From Paracoccaceae bacterium (GTDB lineage Bacteria > Pseudomonadota > Alphaproteobacteria > Rhodobacterales > Rhodobacteraceae): a stretch of DNA of 5,646 nt. A program made the position numbers and the translations under genes. Where the stretch lies: assembly GCA_027080755.1 (NCBI GenBank), contig JALWQC010000258.1, forward strand, positions 1-5,646. The letters run 5' to 3'. Of the stretch, positions 1 through 5,646 are shown piece after piece. The notes beneath the pieces are model-generated. The model searched no databases, was not told the DNA's origin, and was given only the letters and a program-made list of their open reading frames with translations. Numbering within the stretch: the first letter of the stretch is position 1; the number at the start of each line of letters is the position of its first letter.

Positions 1-744
1 GGCCACATCCTTGCCCAGCGATTTCAGGCTGGCGCGCAGCATCTTGCGCCGCTGCCCGAAGGCCAGCGCCACCGTGCGTGACAGATCCCGTGCATTGGCC
101 GGATAGCGCGGCGTTTCCAGCCGTTCCAGATGCACCACGGCCGAGGTCACCTTCGGCGGCGGGGTAAAGGCTTGGGGCGGCAGTTCAAAGGCAAGCCGCG
201 CCTCGCAGCGCCATTGTGCCAGCACCGACAGACGCCCGTAGGCCTTGGAGCCGGGCTGCGCGACGATTCGCTGCGCCACCTCTTTTTGGAACATCAGGGT
301 CAGGCTTTGCCAGAACGGCGGCCAGTCCGGCGGAGTCAGCCAGCGCACCAGCAGCTCGGTCCCGACGTTATATGGCAGGTTGGCGACCACGCGCACGGGG
401 GCTTGCAGATGGTCCAGCGGGTTGATCTCCAGCGCGTCGCCCTCGATCACCTGCAGGCGGTCGGGGTAGGCGTTTGACACCTCGGCCAGGGCCGGCAGGC
501 AGCGCGCGTCGCGTTCGATCGCCACCACCTTGCGCGCCCCTTCCATCAGCAGGGCGCGGGTCAGGCCGCCGGGGCCGGGGCCGATTTCCAGCACGTCGCA
601 GGCCGACAGGTCCCCCGCACGGCGCGCGATCTTGGACGTCAGGTTCAGGTCGAGCAGGAAATTCTGCCCCAGCGATTTTTTCGCGTTCAACCCGTGCTGC
701 GCAATCACCTCGCGCAGGGGGGGCAGGCCGTCTTGAGCGCTCAT
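1..744 (-). CDS. rsmA: 16S rRNA (adenine(1518)-N(6)/adenine(1519)-N(6))-dimethyltransferase RsmA (KsgA), 3' end cut by window edge
   Basis: Cytoplasmic SAM-dependent enzyme that dimethylates two adjacent adenosines in helix 45 of 16S rRNA, a late step and checkpoint of small-subunit assembly (family knowledge). The 248 visible codons read [13 protein letters not shown] at the start. The KsgA signature KKSLGQNFL is at residues 22-30, the SAM-binding motif [10 protein letters not shown] at 53-62, an acidic IERD at 76-79 that would contact the SAM ribose, and the catalytic NLPY at 122-125. The downstream [11 protein letters not shown] at 193-203 is also typical of the family. The frame is open to base 1; the family is usually about 270-280 residues, so roughly 30 C-terminal residues are missing. 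The start is the ATG at 744-742, which overlaps the pdxA stop as ATGA, with a weak GGGG seven to ten bases upstream. It is the last visible gene of the operon and probably depends on coupling to pdxA. A run of seven C (coding strand) lies at codons 7-9. Identification is firm. Confidence 0.97.
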   Translation of the reverse strand, partial: MSAQDGLPPLREVIAQHGLNAKKSLGQNFLLDLNLTSKIARRAGDLSACDVLEIGPGPGGLTRALLMEGARKVVAIERDARCLPALAEVSNAYPDRLQVIEGDALEINPLDHLQAPVRVVANLPYNVGTELLVRWLTPPDWPPFWQSLTLMFQKEVAQRIVAQPGSKAYGRLSVLAQWRCEARLAFELPPQAFTPPPKVTSAVVHLERLETPRYPANARDLSRTVALAFGQRRKMLRASLKSLGKDVA

Positions 745-1733
745 AATGTGCCCCGGTTTGCGGCCATGGCGCGGGCGGTGCGCAGGGCCTCTATCAGGGA
801 GGTCGGGTCCGCGCGGCCGCTGCCGGCAATGTCGAAGGCGGTGCCGTGATCGGGCGAGGTGCGGATGAACGGCAAGCCGAGCGTGGTGTTGACGCCGGCG
901 GAAAAGTTCAGCGTTTTGATGGGGATAAGCGCCTGATCGTGATACATGCACAGCGCCAGATCATAGGTTTCGCGCGCCGCCGGATGGAACATGGTGTCCG
1001 CCGGCAGTGGCCCGCGCAGATCCAGCCCCTCGGCCCGCAGGCGTTGCAGCAGCGGGGCGATCATGGTGATTTCCTCTGTCCCCATGGCGCCGCCCTCGCC
1101 GGCATGCGGGTTCAGGCCGGCCACGGCGATGCGCGGGGCGCGGATGCCCAGATCGTCGATCATGGCGCGGTGGGTGACGCGGATGGTCTGTTCCAGCAGG
1201 GCCGGTGTCAGCGCATCGGGGACATCGGCAATCGCGATATGGATGGTCACCGGCACGACCCGCAGTTCCGGCGCGCTCAGCATCATCACCGGCCGTTCCA
1301 CATGGCCAAGCGCGGCCAGAAATTCCGTATGCCCCGGAAAGGCAAAACCGGCCCCGTCCTGTAGCGCCTTTTTGTGGATCGGGTTGGTGGTCAGCGCGCA
1401 GGCCTGCCCCTGTTGCGTCAGCTCTACCGCGCGGCGGATCATGGCGACCACCTCGGGGGCGTTGCGGGCGTCGGGCTGTGCGGGAATGACTGGCGCGGGC
1501 AGGGGGTGCGGCAGAACCGGCAGGCCGTTTTGCATGGCGCTCGCGGCCTCGGCCGGGGTGGCGATTTCCACGACCGGCAGGCCGGATTGCTGCGACAGGG
1601 TGCGCATGTGGTCCGTGTCGGCCAGCAGGAAAAACGGCATTTCATCGCGCAGGGCCTGCCAAGCCTTCAGGCTGATTTCGCCCCCGATCCCGGACGGTTC
1701 GCCAAGGGTCAGGGCGACGGGTTTTCCGGTCAT
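741..1733 (-). CDS. pdxA: 4-hydroxythreonine-4-phosphate dehydrogenase PdxA
   Basis: Cytoplasmic NAD(P)-dependent enzyme of the DXP-dependent pyridoxal 5'-phosphate pathway. It oxidises 4-phosphooxy-L-threonine; the product decarboxylates to 3-amino-1-hydroxyacetone phosphate, which PdxJ condenses with deoxyxylulose phosphate (family knowledge). The 330-residue product matches the usual length of about 330. The N-terminal GEPSGIGGE is at residues 11-19, PGHTEF at 133-138, HIAIAD at 165-170, [10 protein letters not shown] at 206-215, MYHDQ at 263-267 and [14 protein letters not shown] at 291-304. The metal-ligand histidines of the family correspond to His165, His210 and His265, and His135 is the substrate-site histidine; all are present, so the enzyme looks intact. 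The open frame extends 44 codons further upstream, but that part is the antisense-frame shadow of surA. I chose the ATG at 1733-1731 because it gives the standard N-terminus and overlaps the surA stop as ATGA. No clear Shine-Dalgarno is seen, which fits coupled translation. It implies the cell makes vitamin B6 by the PdxA/PdxJ route rather than by PdxS/PdxT. Confidence 0.97.
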   Translation of the reverse strand: MTGKPVALTLGEPSGIGGEISLKAWQALRDEMPFFLLADTDHMRTLSQQSGLPVVEIATPAEAASAMQNGLPVLPHPLPAPVIPAQPDARNAPEVVAMIRRAVELTQQGQACALTTNPIHKKALQDGAGFAFPGHTEFLAALGHVERPVMMLSAPELRVVPVTIHIAIADVPDALTPALLEQTIRVTHRAMIDDLGIRAPRIAVAGLNPHAGEGGAMGTEEITMIAPLLQRLRAEGLDLRGPLPADTMFHPAARETYDLALCMYHDQALIPIKTLNFSAGVNTTLGLPFIRTSPDHGTAFDIAGSGRADPTSLIEALRTARAMAANRGTL

Positions 1734-2935
1734 CGTTTTTCGATAACGGCGGCGCGGCGCAGTTCCAGCAGATACCCCTCGGCCAGTTTGCCGAGCTTTT
1801 GCCCGAAGACGCCATTGGTGACCTGGGCCTTTACGGCCTCGTCCAGATCGGTGGTGCGATTGCACAGTTGCACCAGCTGCACGGAGTCGCCGTTAACCAG
1901 AATTTCACTGCGTCCGGGCATCAGCCGCGCCAGCGAGATCGCGATATCCGCCGGCACCTCGTTCACCGAGACCGGCCCGAACAGGCCGCTGGAGCCGCCG
2001 TAATCCGCCGCATTCGAGGTAGCAGGCGAACATTCGTCCAGCCGCCGTTGCAGGCGCTTTGCCTCGGCCAGGGGATCGGGGCGGGCGGACAGGTCCAGCA
2101 CCGCATAGCGCACAGAGACCTGTTTTTTCAGCGGGCTGCTCAGTACCTTGGTGGCGACAACCTTCAGGATCAGAACGCCGGTCGGCACGCGCACCGGTTT
2201 GGAAACCTGACCGCTGGGCAGACCCAGCACCTGCGCGGCGATCGGGGCGGGCAGACGTTCGGGCGCCAGCCAGCCGATGCGCCCGCCATTAGCCGCGGTG
2301 GGGGAACGGGAGAAGCGTTTTACCGCCTCTTCAAAACTCGCGCCCTTGTTCAGGTCGTTGGACAGGCGTTCGGCAAAGGCCAGGGTCGCGGCCTCGCCCC
2401 GTTCGGCAAAGGGCAGGGCGATTTCGGCCAGCAGGATGGTTTCCTGTGTCACGGCGGCGGCGGCATTGATGGCATTGTCGATATCGACGCTGGTCGGGTC
2501 GGCAATCTGGCGGAATTTCGCCTGCACCAGCTCGCGCCAGATGATCTGGGTTTTGTAGAATTCCTCGAAAGCCTCGCGCGAAACGCCTTGCGCACGGGCC
2601 TTGCCCCAAGGGGCATCGGCGCTCAGCCCGGCGTTTTTCGCGGCGGATTCGATTCCCCGCTCCAGCGCGCCGGCAGCAAGGTTAATCCCGATATCCCGCG
2701 CGGCCGACATTTTCAGCCGGTCCCCGATCAGCTGTTCCACAGCCGCCTTTTGCGGGTTCGGGCCGCGGAAGCCAAGGGCGCGTAGCAGCTTAACCCGCTG
2801 ACTTATATCGTAATTGCTGATGATTGCGCCGTTGACCGTATAGGCCGCGGAATAGGGGTTCTGCGCCCGCGCGGGGCTACCGAGGGCAAAAGCGGCCAGT
2901 GCCGCGACTATTAACCAGTTAACCAATCTGCCCAT
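1730..2935 (-). CDS. surA: SurA-type periplasmic chaperone / peptidylprolyl isomerase
   Basis: Periplasmic chaperone that holds unfolded outer-membrane proteins, LptD being a well-known client in E. coli, and carries a parvulin-type prolyl isomerase domain (family knowledge). The 401-residue product begins with a signal peptide: MGRLVNW, a hydrophobic core at about 7-19 and the cleavage site ARA|Q at 24/25. The SurA N-terminal chaperone domain follows (about 30-160, starting AAYTVNGAIISNYDISQR). A parvulin domain spans about 164-263, with FSRSPTAANGGRIGWL at 208-223 and LPSGQVSKPV at 239-248. Residues 275-360 resemble a degenerate second parvulin-like repeat with Cys302 and Cys358. The C-terminal helix at 377-400 is expected for the family. 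The start is ambiguous: an ATG at 2956-2954 touches the lptD stop (TAATG) but has no Shine-Dalgarno, and the frame opens further upstream at 2983 inside lptD. I prefer 2935-2933 because GAGAGG lies nine bases upstream and the signal peptide is then compact. Its place right after lptD supports the chaperone role. Confidence 0.93.
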   Translation of the reverse strand: MGRLVNWLIVAALAAFALGSPARAQNPYSAAYTVNGAIISNYDISQRVKLLRALGFRGPNPQKAAVEQLIGDRLKMSAARDIGINLAAGALERGIESAAKNAGLSADAPWGKARAQGVSREAFEEFYKTQIIWRELVQAKFRQIADPTSVDIDNAINAAAAVTQETILLAEIALPFAERGEAATLAFAERLSNDLNKGASFEEAVKRFSRSPTAANGGRIGWLAPERLPAPIAAQVLGLPSGQVSKPVRVPTGVLILKVVATKVLSSPLKKQVSVRYAVLDLSARPDPLAEAKRLQRRLDECSPATSNAADYGGSSGLFGPVSVNEVPADIAISLARLMPGRSEILVNGDSVQLVQLCNRTTDLDEAVKAQVTNGVFGQKLGKLAEGYLLELRRAAVIEKR

Positions 2936-2944
2936 AATTCCCAA

Positions 2945-2950
2945 CCTCTC
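2945..2950 (-). promoter_or_regulatory. Shine-Dalgarno sequence for surA
   Basis: GAGAGG on the minus strand ends nine bases before the ATG at 2935-2933. It is the clearest ribosome binding site in the window and is the main reason for preferring this start over the ATG at 2956-2954, which has only GC-rich lptD coding sequence in front of it. It lies in the short stretch between the lptD stop and surA, so surA can probably be initiated independently as well as by re-initiation. Confidence 0.6.
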
Positions 2951-2955
2951 AATCA

Positions 2956-5070
2956 TTAGTAGGCGCAGCGCGATGCCGGCCATGTATTTTGCGAAATTCC
3001 GCCGAATCCTGCAAGCTCAATTACCAGATTTACGTCCGTAGCAGAAGGCACGCTGATAGAGGATGTGAAACGGCGCGTCAGGGACAGGCCGACCTCTATA
3101 CATTCGTTGCCGTATGTCAGGCCGGTGCTGGCGGTGACATCGCTGCCGGAGATGAAGTCGCGGGTCCAGCCGGCCGAGAATTCCCAGTTGTCGGCAAAAC
3201 GGTATTTCCCGTCAAGCGAGGCCTCGGTGCGGGCCACGGGCGATCCGGCCAGCGGGTCGGGGCCAAGATGCACGAAAGCGCCGCTTATATCCCAGTTGTC
3301 CCGATGCAGCGTCAGGTCCGATTCCAGCCGCTTGATGTTCAGGTTTTCGTCAAACAGGAACCGGTTGGTAAACCGCAACCGGCCGGGGTATTCGATGCGC
3401 AAGGCCCCCAGAATATCCTGTGTGAACTGCGTGGACGGGTTGGACCGCAGCACAACCCCGCCCGCCAGTCCCAGCTGCCAGCCGTCCTTGGCATAGATGC
3501 TGTAGGAGGCCCCGATATTGGCGCGGAACCCGATTTCCGAGGCATCGCGCCCGGGATAGCGGCTAAGGGCGAAAAGATTGGTTTCGTCGAACTCGGCCAG
3601 AATGGAATCCTCGTTCGGGACGACATCGTTAAAGGCGGGATCGGCGGTATACATCAGCTGCACCACCGGCACGAAAATATGCTGTGCGCGTTCGGTGGTT
3701 TTTTCCAGCGGCCAGCGCAGTTCCGCCCCGATGGTGGGGTGCAGGTTCAGCAACACCCGGTTCGGGTAGGGGCCGTTCCAGACGCGATACAGATCCAGAT
3801 CCGCCCGCGCAAACCCCGTGGCCTGTATCCCGTCCGAGAATTCCAGCGGGATCGTATAGTCAACCGAGCCTCCGACCCGCGCCACATCCTGCCCGATCTG
3901 GCGGCTAAGCCCCACGGCGTTGAATTCATAGCCGAGCTTGCCACCGAAAACCGGATCCGTGCCATAGCTGCGATAGGAAATCTCGGGCAGGACCAGGGGG
4001 ATGGTGGCGTTGTTTTCGTCGTCCCGCAGGCTGTTCAGCACCGCGCCGACGATGGAAAAATAGCTGCGCTCCCGATAGCGCTGCGCGCGGACCTCGCTGA
4101 CCAGACGGTCGGTTTCGTCATAGCCGAACTGGCGCATGAAGCCGTTGTCGGTAACGGCCGTGGCGTCAAAGGACAGCACAACATCGTTGGACAGGGTGAA
4201 TTTGCCGTTCGTGGTCAGATAGCCGCGGTTCAGAATGCCGGTGCTGTCACGCAGGGCCACGGCGCCAAAGACATCGAACCCGCCATTGGCAAAACGTTTG
4301 CGCACTTCGGTATCCAGCAGAAACGCCCCCTGCAGGGTCAGGGTCGGGGTGATGGTCATATCGGCGCTGGTGCCGAAGGTGGCGTAATAGGGCAGCTTGA
4401 TCCCGTCGCCCAGACTGGTGGAGGACAGGAAAATCGGGCGCAGGAAGCCGGTGGCGCGTTTGACCTCGGGCGAGGGGATGCGCAGGTAGGGCAGATACAG
4501 GATCGGCAGGCCCAGCACCTCGAATCGGGCTTTGCGGAAATAGATGCGCTGCTTTTCCTCGTCGTGGATCACCTGTTCCGCGCGGATCTGCCAGACCGGA
4601 GTCGGCCGCGAGGCGCAAACCTGGCAGGAACTGGCCACCACATTCGTCAGCGTGTTGAAGCGTCCGGCGCTGCGGCGGGCCTCGGTCGCGGCCAGTTGCA
4701 GCTGTTCGGCCAGCAGAAAGCGGGCGCTGCGGATCAGGGCCTCTTTCAGGTCGCTCGACAGTTCCGCATAGGCGGCGGTGACAATGGTGCCGTCCGCGTC
4801 GGTGATTTGCAGGGGGCCCTCGGCCTTGATGGTTTTGGTGACGGAATTATAGCGGATTTCCTGTGCGCTCAGCACCCGCCCCTGATAAAACACCTGCACA
4901 TTGCCCGTGGCCACCAGATCGCCGGTGGTCTGGTTCAGATAGATCGAATCCGCCAGCAGGCTAAGCGGCGGCGCGCTTTGGGCCGGCGCGATTGCCGGCC
5001 AGAGCGCCAGCAGACCCATCGCCAGCCACAGGGCCGTTCGCCGTATCAGAAATGTAAAAGGGTTTGTCAT
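2956..5070 (-). CDS. lptD: LPS-assembly protein LptD (outer-membrane LPS translocon)
   Basis: Outer-membrane beta-barrel that, with the lipoprotein LptE, receives LPS from the periplasmic Lpt bridge and inserts it into the outer leaflet (family knowledge). The product is 704 residues, shorter than the 784 of E. coli. A signal peptide covers residues 1-30 (FLIRR, then a hydrophobic stretch, cleavage APA|Q). An LptA/OstA-like beta-jellyroll follows at about 36-185, with LLADSIYLNQTTGDLVATGN at 38-57. The linker LYLPYLRIPSPEVKRATGFLRP at about 191-212 leads into the barrel, which runs to the C-terminus. The conserved LptD signature NEDS...FDETNLF...RYPGRD...GFR is at 486-516. Cysteines occur only at 149, 152, 657 and 702, suitable for disulfides between the N-domain and the barrel. 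The ATG at 5070-5068 is chosen because it yields the signal peptide and overlaps the lptG stop as ATGA; GAGG lies four bases before it. The open frame extends to 5631, but that part is an alternate frame of lptG. The gene appears complete and ends with TAA. Confidence 0.97.
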   Translation of the reverse strand: MTNPFTFLIRRTALWLAMGLLALWPAIAPAQSAPPLSLLADSIYLNQTTGDLVATGNVQVFYQGRVLSAQEIRYNSVTKTIKAEGPLQITDADGTIVTAAYAELSSDLKEALIRSARFLLAEQLQLAATEARRSAGRFNTLTNVVASSCQVCASRPTPVWQIRAEQVIHDEEKQRIYFRKARFEVLGLPILYLPYLRIPSPEVKRATGFLRPIFLSSTSLGDGIKLPYYATFGTSADMTITPTLTLQGAFLLDTEVRKRFANGGFDVFGAVALRDSTGILNRGYLTTNGKFTLSNDVVLSFDATAVTDNGFMRQFGYDETDRLVSEVRAQRYRERSYFSIVGAVLNSLRDDENNATIPLVLPEISYRSYGTDPVFGGKLGYEFNAVGLSRQIGQDVARVGGSVDYTIPLEFSDGIQATGFARADLDLYRVWNGPYPNRVLLNLHPTIGAELRWPLEKTTERAQHIFVPVVQLMYTADPAFNDVVPNEDSILAEFDETNLFALSRYPGRDASEIGFRANIGASYSIYAKDGWQLGLAGGVVLRSNPSTQFTQDILGALRIEYPGRLRFTNRFLFDENLNIKRLESDLTLHRDNWDISGAFVHLGPDPLAGSPVARTEASLDGKYRFADNWEFSAGWTRDFISGSDVTASTGLTYGNECIEVGLSLTRRFTSSISVPSATDVNLVIELAGFGGISQNTWPASRCAY

Positions 5071-5089
5071 CCGTCCTCGAAATGTAAAA
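5049..5089. repeat. 11-base direct repeat, two copies 30 bases apart, straddling the lptG/lptD junction
   Basis: GAAATGTAAAA on the plus strand occurs at 5049-5059 and again at 5079-5089. Each copy is preceded, after four mismatched bases, by CCGT (5041-5044 and 5071-5074), so 15 of 20 aligned positions agree at a 30-base offset. On the coding strand this is TTTTACATTTC, once in the last codons of lptG and once in codons 4-8 of lptD, in different reading frames. It may be coincidence in an AT-rich patch or a duplicated initiation region. Confidence 0.5.
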
Positions 5090-5639
5090 TCATCGCCAGT
5101 GTCATTAACAATATTGCAACCGGTGGCGCCCAGGCTGCCATCATTACCGGAACTTCTTGCGCCTCGCCAAGGGATTCGGCAACATTTTTCAGGGCGAACA
5201 GGACAAAACCGGACAAAACCGCGACCAGAGCCAGCACGCCGGCCTGTCCGAAGCGCGACGGGCGCACGGCAAAAACCGCCCCCAGCATCACCATCCCCGC
5301 CAGCATCAGGGGGACCGACAGCTGCGCCTGGAAAAACAGCCGGTGGCGCACGGTGGAAAAGCCGGACTGGTCCAGCTGCCGGACAAAGGCGGGGATTTTC
5401 CAGATCGACATGCGCTCGGGCGAGACGAAGCTTTCGATAATCTTGTCGCTGGTCAGATCGGTCGGGATGCGCAGATCGTCGAATTGCCCGATATCGCTGG
5501 TTTCCTGCAAATTCCGGTCCAGAAAGCGCCACTGTTTGGCGCGCGACAGCTTCCATTCCCCGTCCAGAAGCTGGGCGCGTGCGGCCTCTATGCGCCGGAT
5601 CAGGACGTTGTCGGGGGGGCATTCGTGGCACCCGACCCG
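5067..5639 (-). CDS. lptG: LPS export ABC transporter permease LptG, C-terminal part; 5' side outside window or interrupted
   Basis: LptG with LptF forms the transmembrane part of the LptB2FG ABC transporter that pulls LPS out of the inner membrane and passes it to the periplasmic bridge (family knowledge). The visible frame begins inside the end of the periplasmic jellyroll, with IRRIEAARAQLLDGEWKLS encoded at about 5600-5544. It continues through the linker WKIPAFVRQLDQSGFS and RHRLFFQ to three hydrophobic helices encoded at about 5327-5265, 5246-5184 and 5150-5082. These match the last three of the six LptG helices, including AAWAPPV before the final one. It ends HFEDG-TGA, the stop overlapping the lptD ATG. 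Upstream, the frame meets TAG at 5642-5640, and the residues just before PDNVLIRR do not look like LptG, so the true start cannot be assigned here. The first start-type codon in frame is TTG at 5510, which lies in the middle of a conserved domain and is not credible as the real start. Function from the visible part is firm; intactness is not. Confidence 0.88.
   Translation of the reverse strand, partial: RVGCHECPPDNVLIRRIEAARAQLLDGEWKLSRAKQWRFLDRNLQETSDIGQFDDLRIPTDLTSDKIIESFVSPERMSIWKIPAFVRQLDQSGFSTVRHRLFFQAQLSVPLMLAGMVMLGAVFAVRPSRFGQAGVLALVAVLSGFVLFALKNVAESLGEAQEVPVMMAAWAPPVAILLMTLAMILHFEDG
5201..5220. repeat. Perfect tandem duplication of a 10-base unit inside lptG
   Basis: GGACAAAACC occurs twice back to back. 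On the coding strand the two copies are read in different frames and encode part of the second visible LptG helix (VLSGFVLF). The spacing of conserved LptG residues on either side looks normal, so it has not caused an apparent insertion. Probably fortuitous. Confidence 0.5.
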
Positions 5640-5646
5640 CTACCGG

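Noticed and set aside
130..746. Plus-strand open frames opposite rsmA
   Set aside because: Rich in Arg/Pro/Ala with no recognisable motif; rsmA motifs occupy the minus strand throughout.
1734..1865. 44-codon upstream extension of pdxA
   Set aside because: It lies wholly within surA coding sequence, is rich in Arg/Gly, and precedes a normal PdxA N-terminus at 1733.
846..2003. Overlapping plus-strand open frames opposite pdxA and the end of surA
   Set aside because: Compositionally they are reverse-strand shadows; pdxA and surA motifs on the minus strand are unambiguous.
2453..2464. Four GGC units in a row inside surA
   Set aside because: Encodes four alanines in a helix-like segment with ordinary GC-rich codon choice; too short to treat as a variable repeat.
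1799..2785. Long plus-strand open frame of 328 codons opposite surA
   Set aside because: Gln/Gly/Arg-rich composition typical of an antisense shadow in GC-rich DNA; no domain or ribosome binding site recognised, and surA on the other strand explains the region.
2911..2924. TTAACC-AG-TTAACC motif as a possible operator or internal promoter
   Set aside because: It lies in the signal-peptide codons of surA, downstream of the preferred start, has no accompanying promoter elements, and is short enough to be chance.
5071..5631. N-terminal extension of the lptD frame (187 extra residues to a GTG at 5631)
   Set aside because: It is the alternate frame of lptG, is arginine/proline-rich without domain character, and would bury the signal peptide that begins at the ATG at 5070.

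Overview
The window is a compact, almost fully coding stretch in which every recognisable gene lies on the minus strand. In order of transcription (right to left) they are lptG (3' part), lptD, surA, pdxA and rsmA/ksgA (5' part, cut by the left edge). GC-rich sequence, this gene order with lptG directly upstream of lptD, and the character of the proteins point to an alphaproteobacterium, most likely in or near the Rhodobacteraceae. That placement is from protein resemblance recalled from memory, not from a search.

Layout: 5067-5639 encodes the C-terminal part of LptG, an inner-membrane subunit of the lipopolysaccharide exporter. Its upstream part lies outside the window, and its reading frame meets a TAG at 5640-5642, right at the edge. 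2956-5070 encodes the outer-membrane LPS translocon barrel LptD. 1730-2935 encodes SurA, the periplasmic chaperone/peptidyl-prolyl isomerase that helps LptD fold. 741-1733 encodes PdxA of the DXP-dependent vitamin B6 pathway. 1-744 encodes RsmA, which dimethylates two adenines near the 3' end of 16S rRNA. There are no intergenic gaps: three junctions (lptG/lptD, surA/pdxA, pdxA/rsmA) are 4-bp ATGA stop/start overlaps, and lptD/surA is separated by about 20 bases or touches, depending on the surA start. This implies one polycistronic, translationally coupled transcript whose promoter is upstream of the window and whose end is downstream.

Functionally the first three genes form one outer-membrane biogenesis module: extraction of LPS from the inner membrane (LptG), delivery to the cell surface (LptD) and folding of LptD (SurA). 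The last two are metabolic/ribosomal housekeeping genes long known to travel with surA; E. coli has lptD-surA-pdxA-rsmA.

I see no RNA gene, mobile element, CRISPR array, terminator or convincing internal promoter, and no evidence for a previously undescribed system. The points worth a second look are the interrupted 5' side of lptG, an 11-base direct repeat straddling the lptG/lptD junction, the cysteine layout of LptD and the divergent C-terminal part of SurA.
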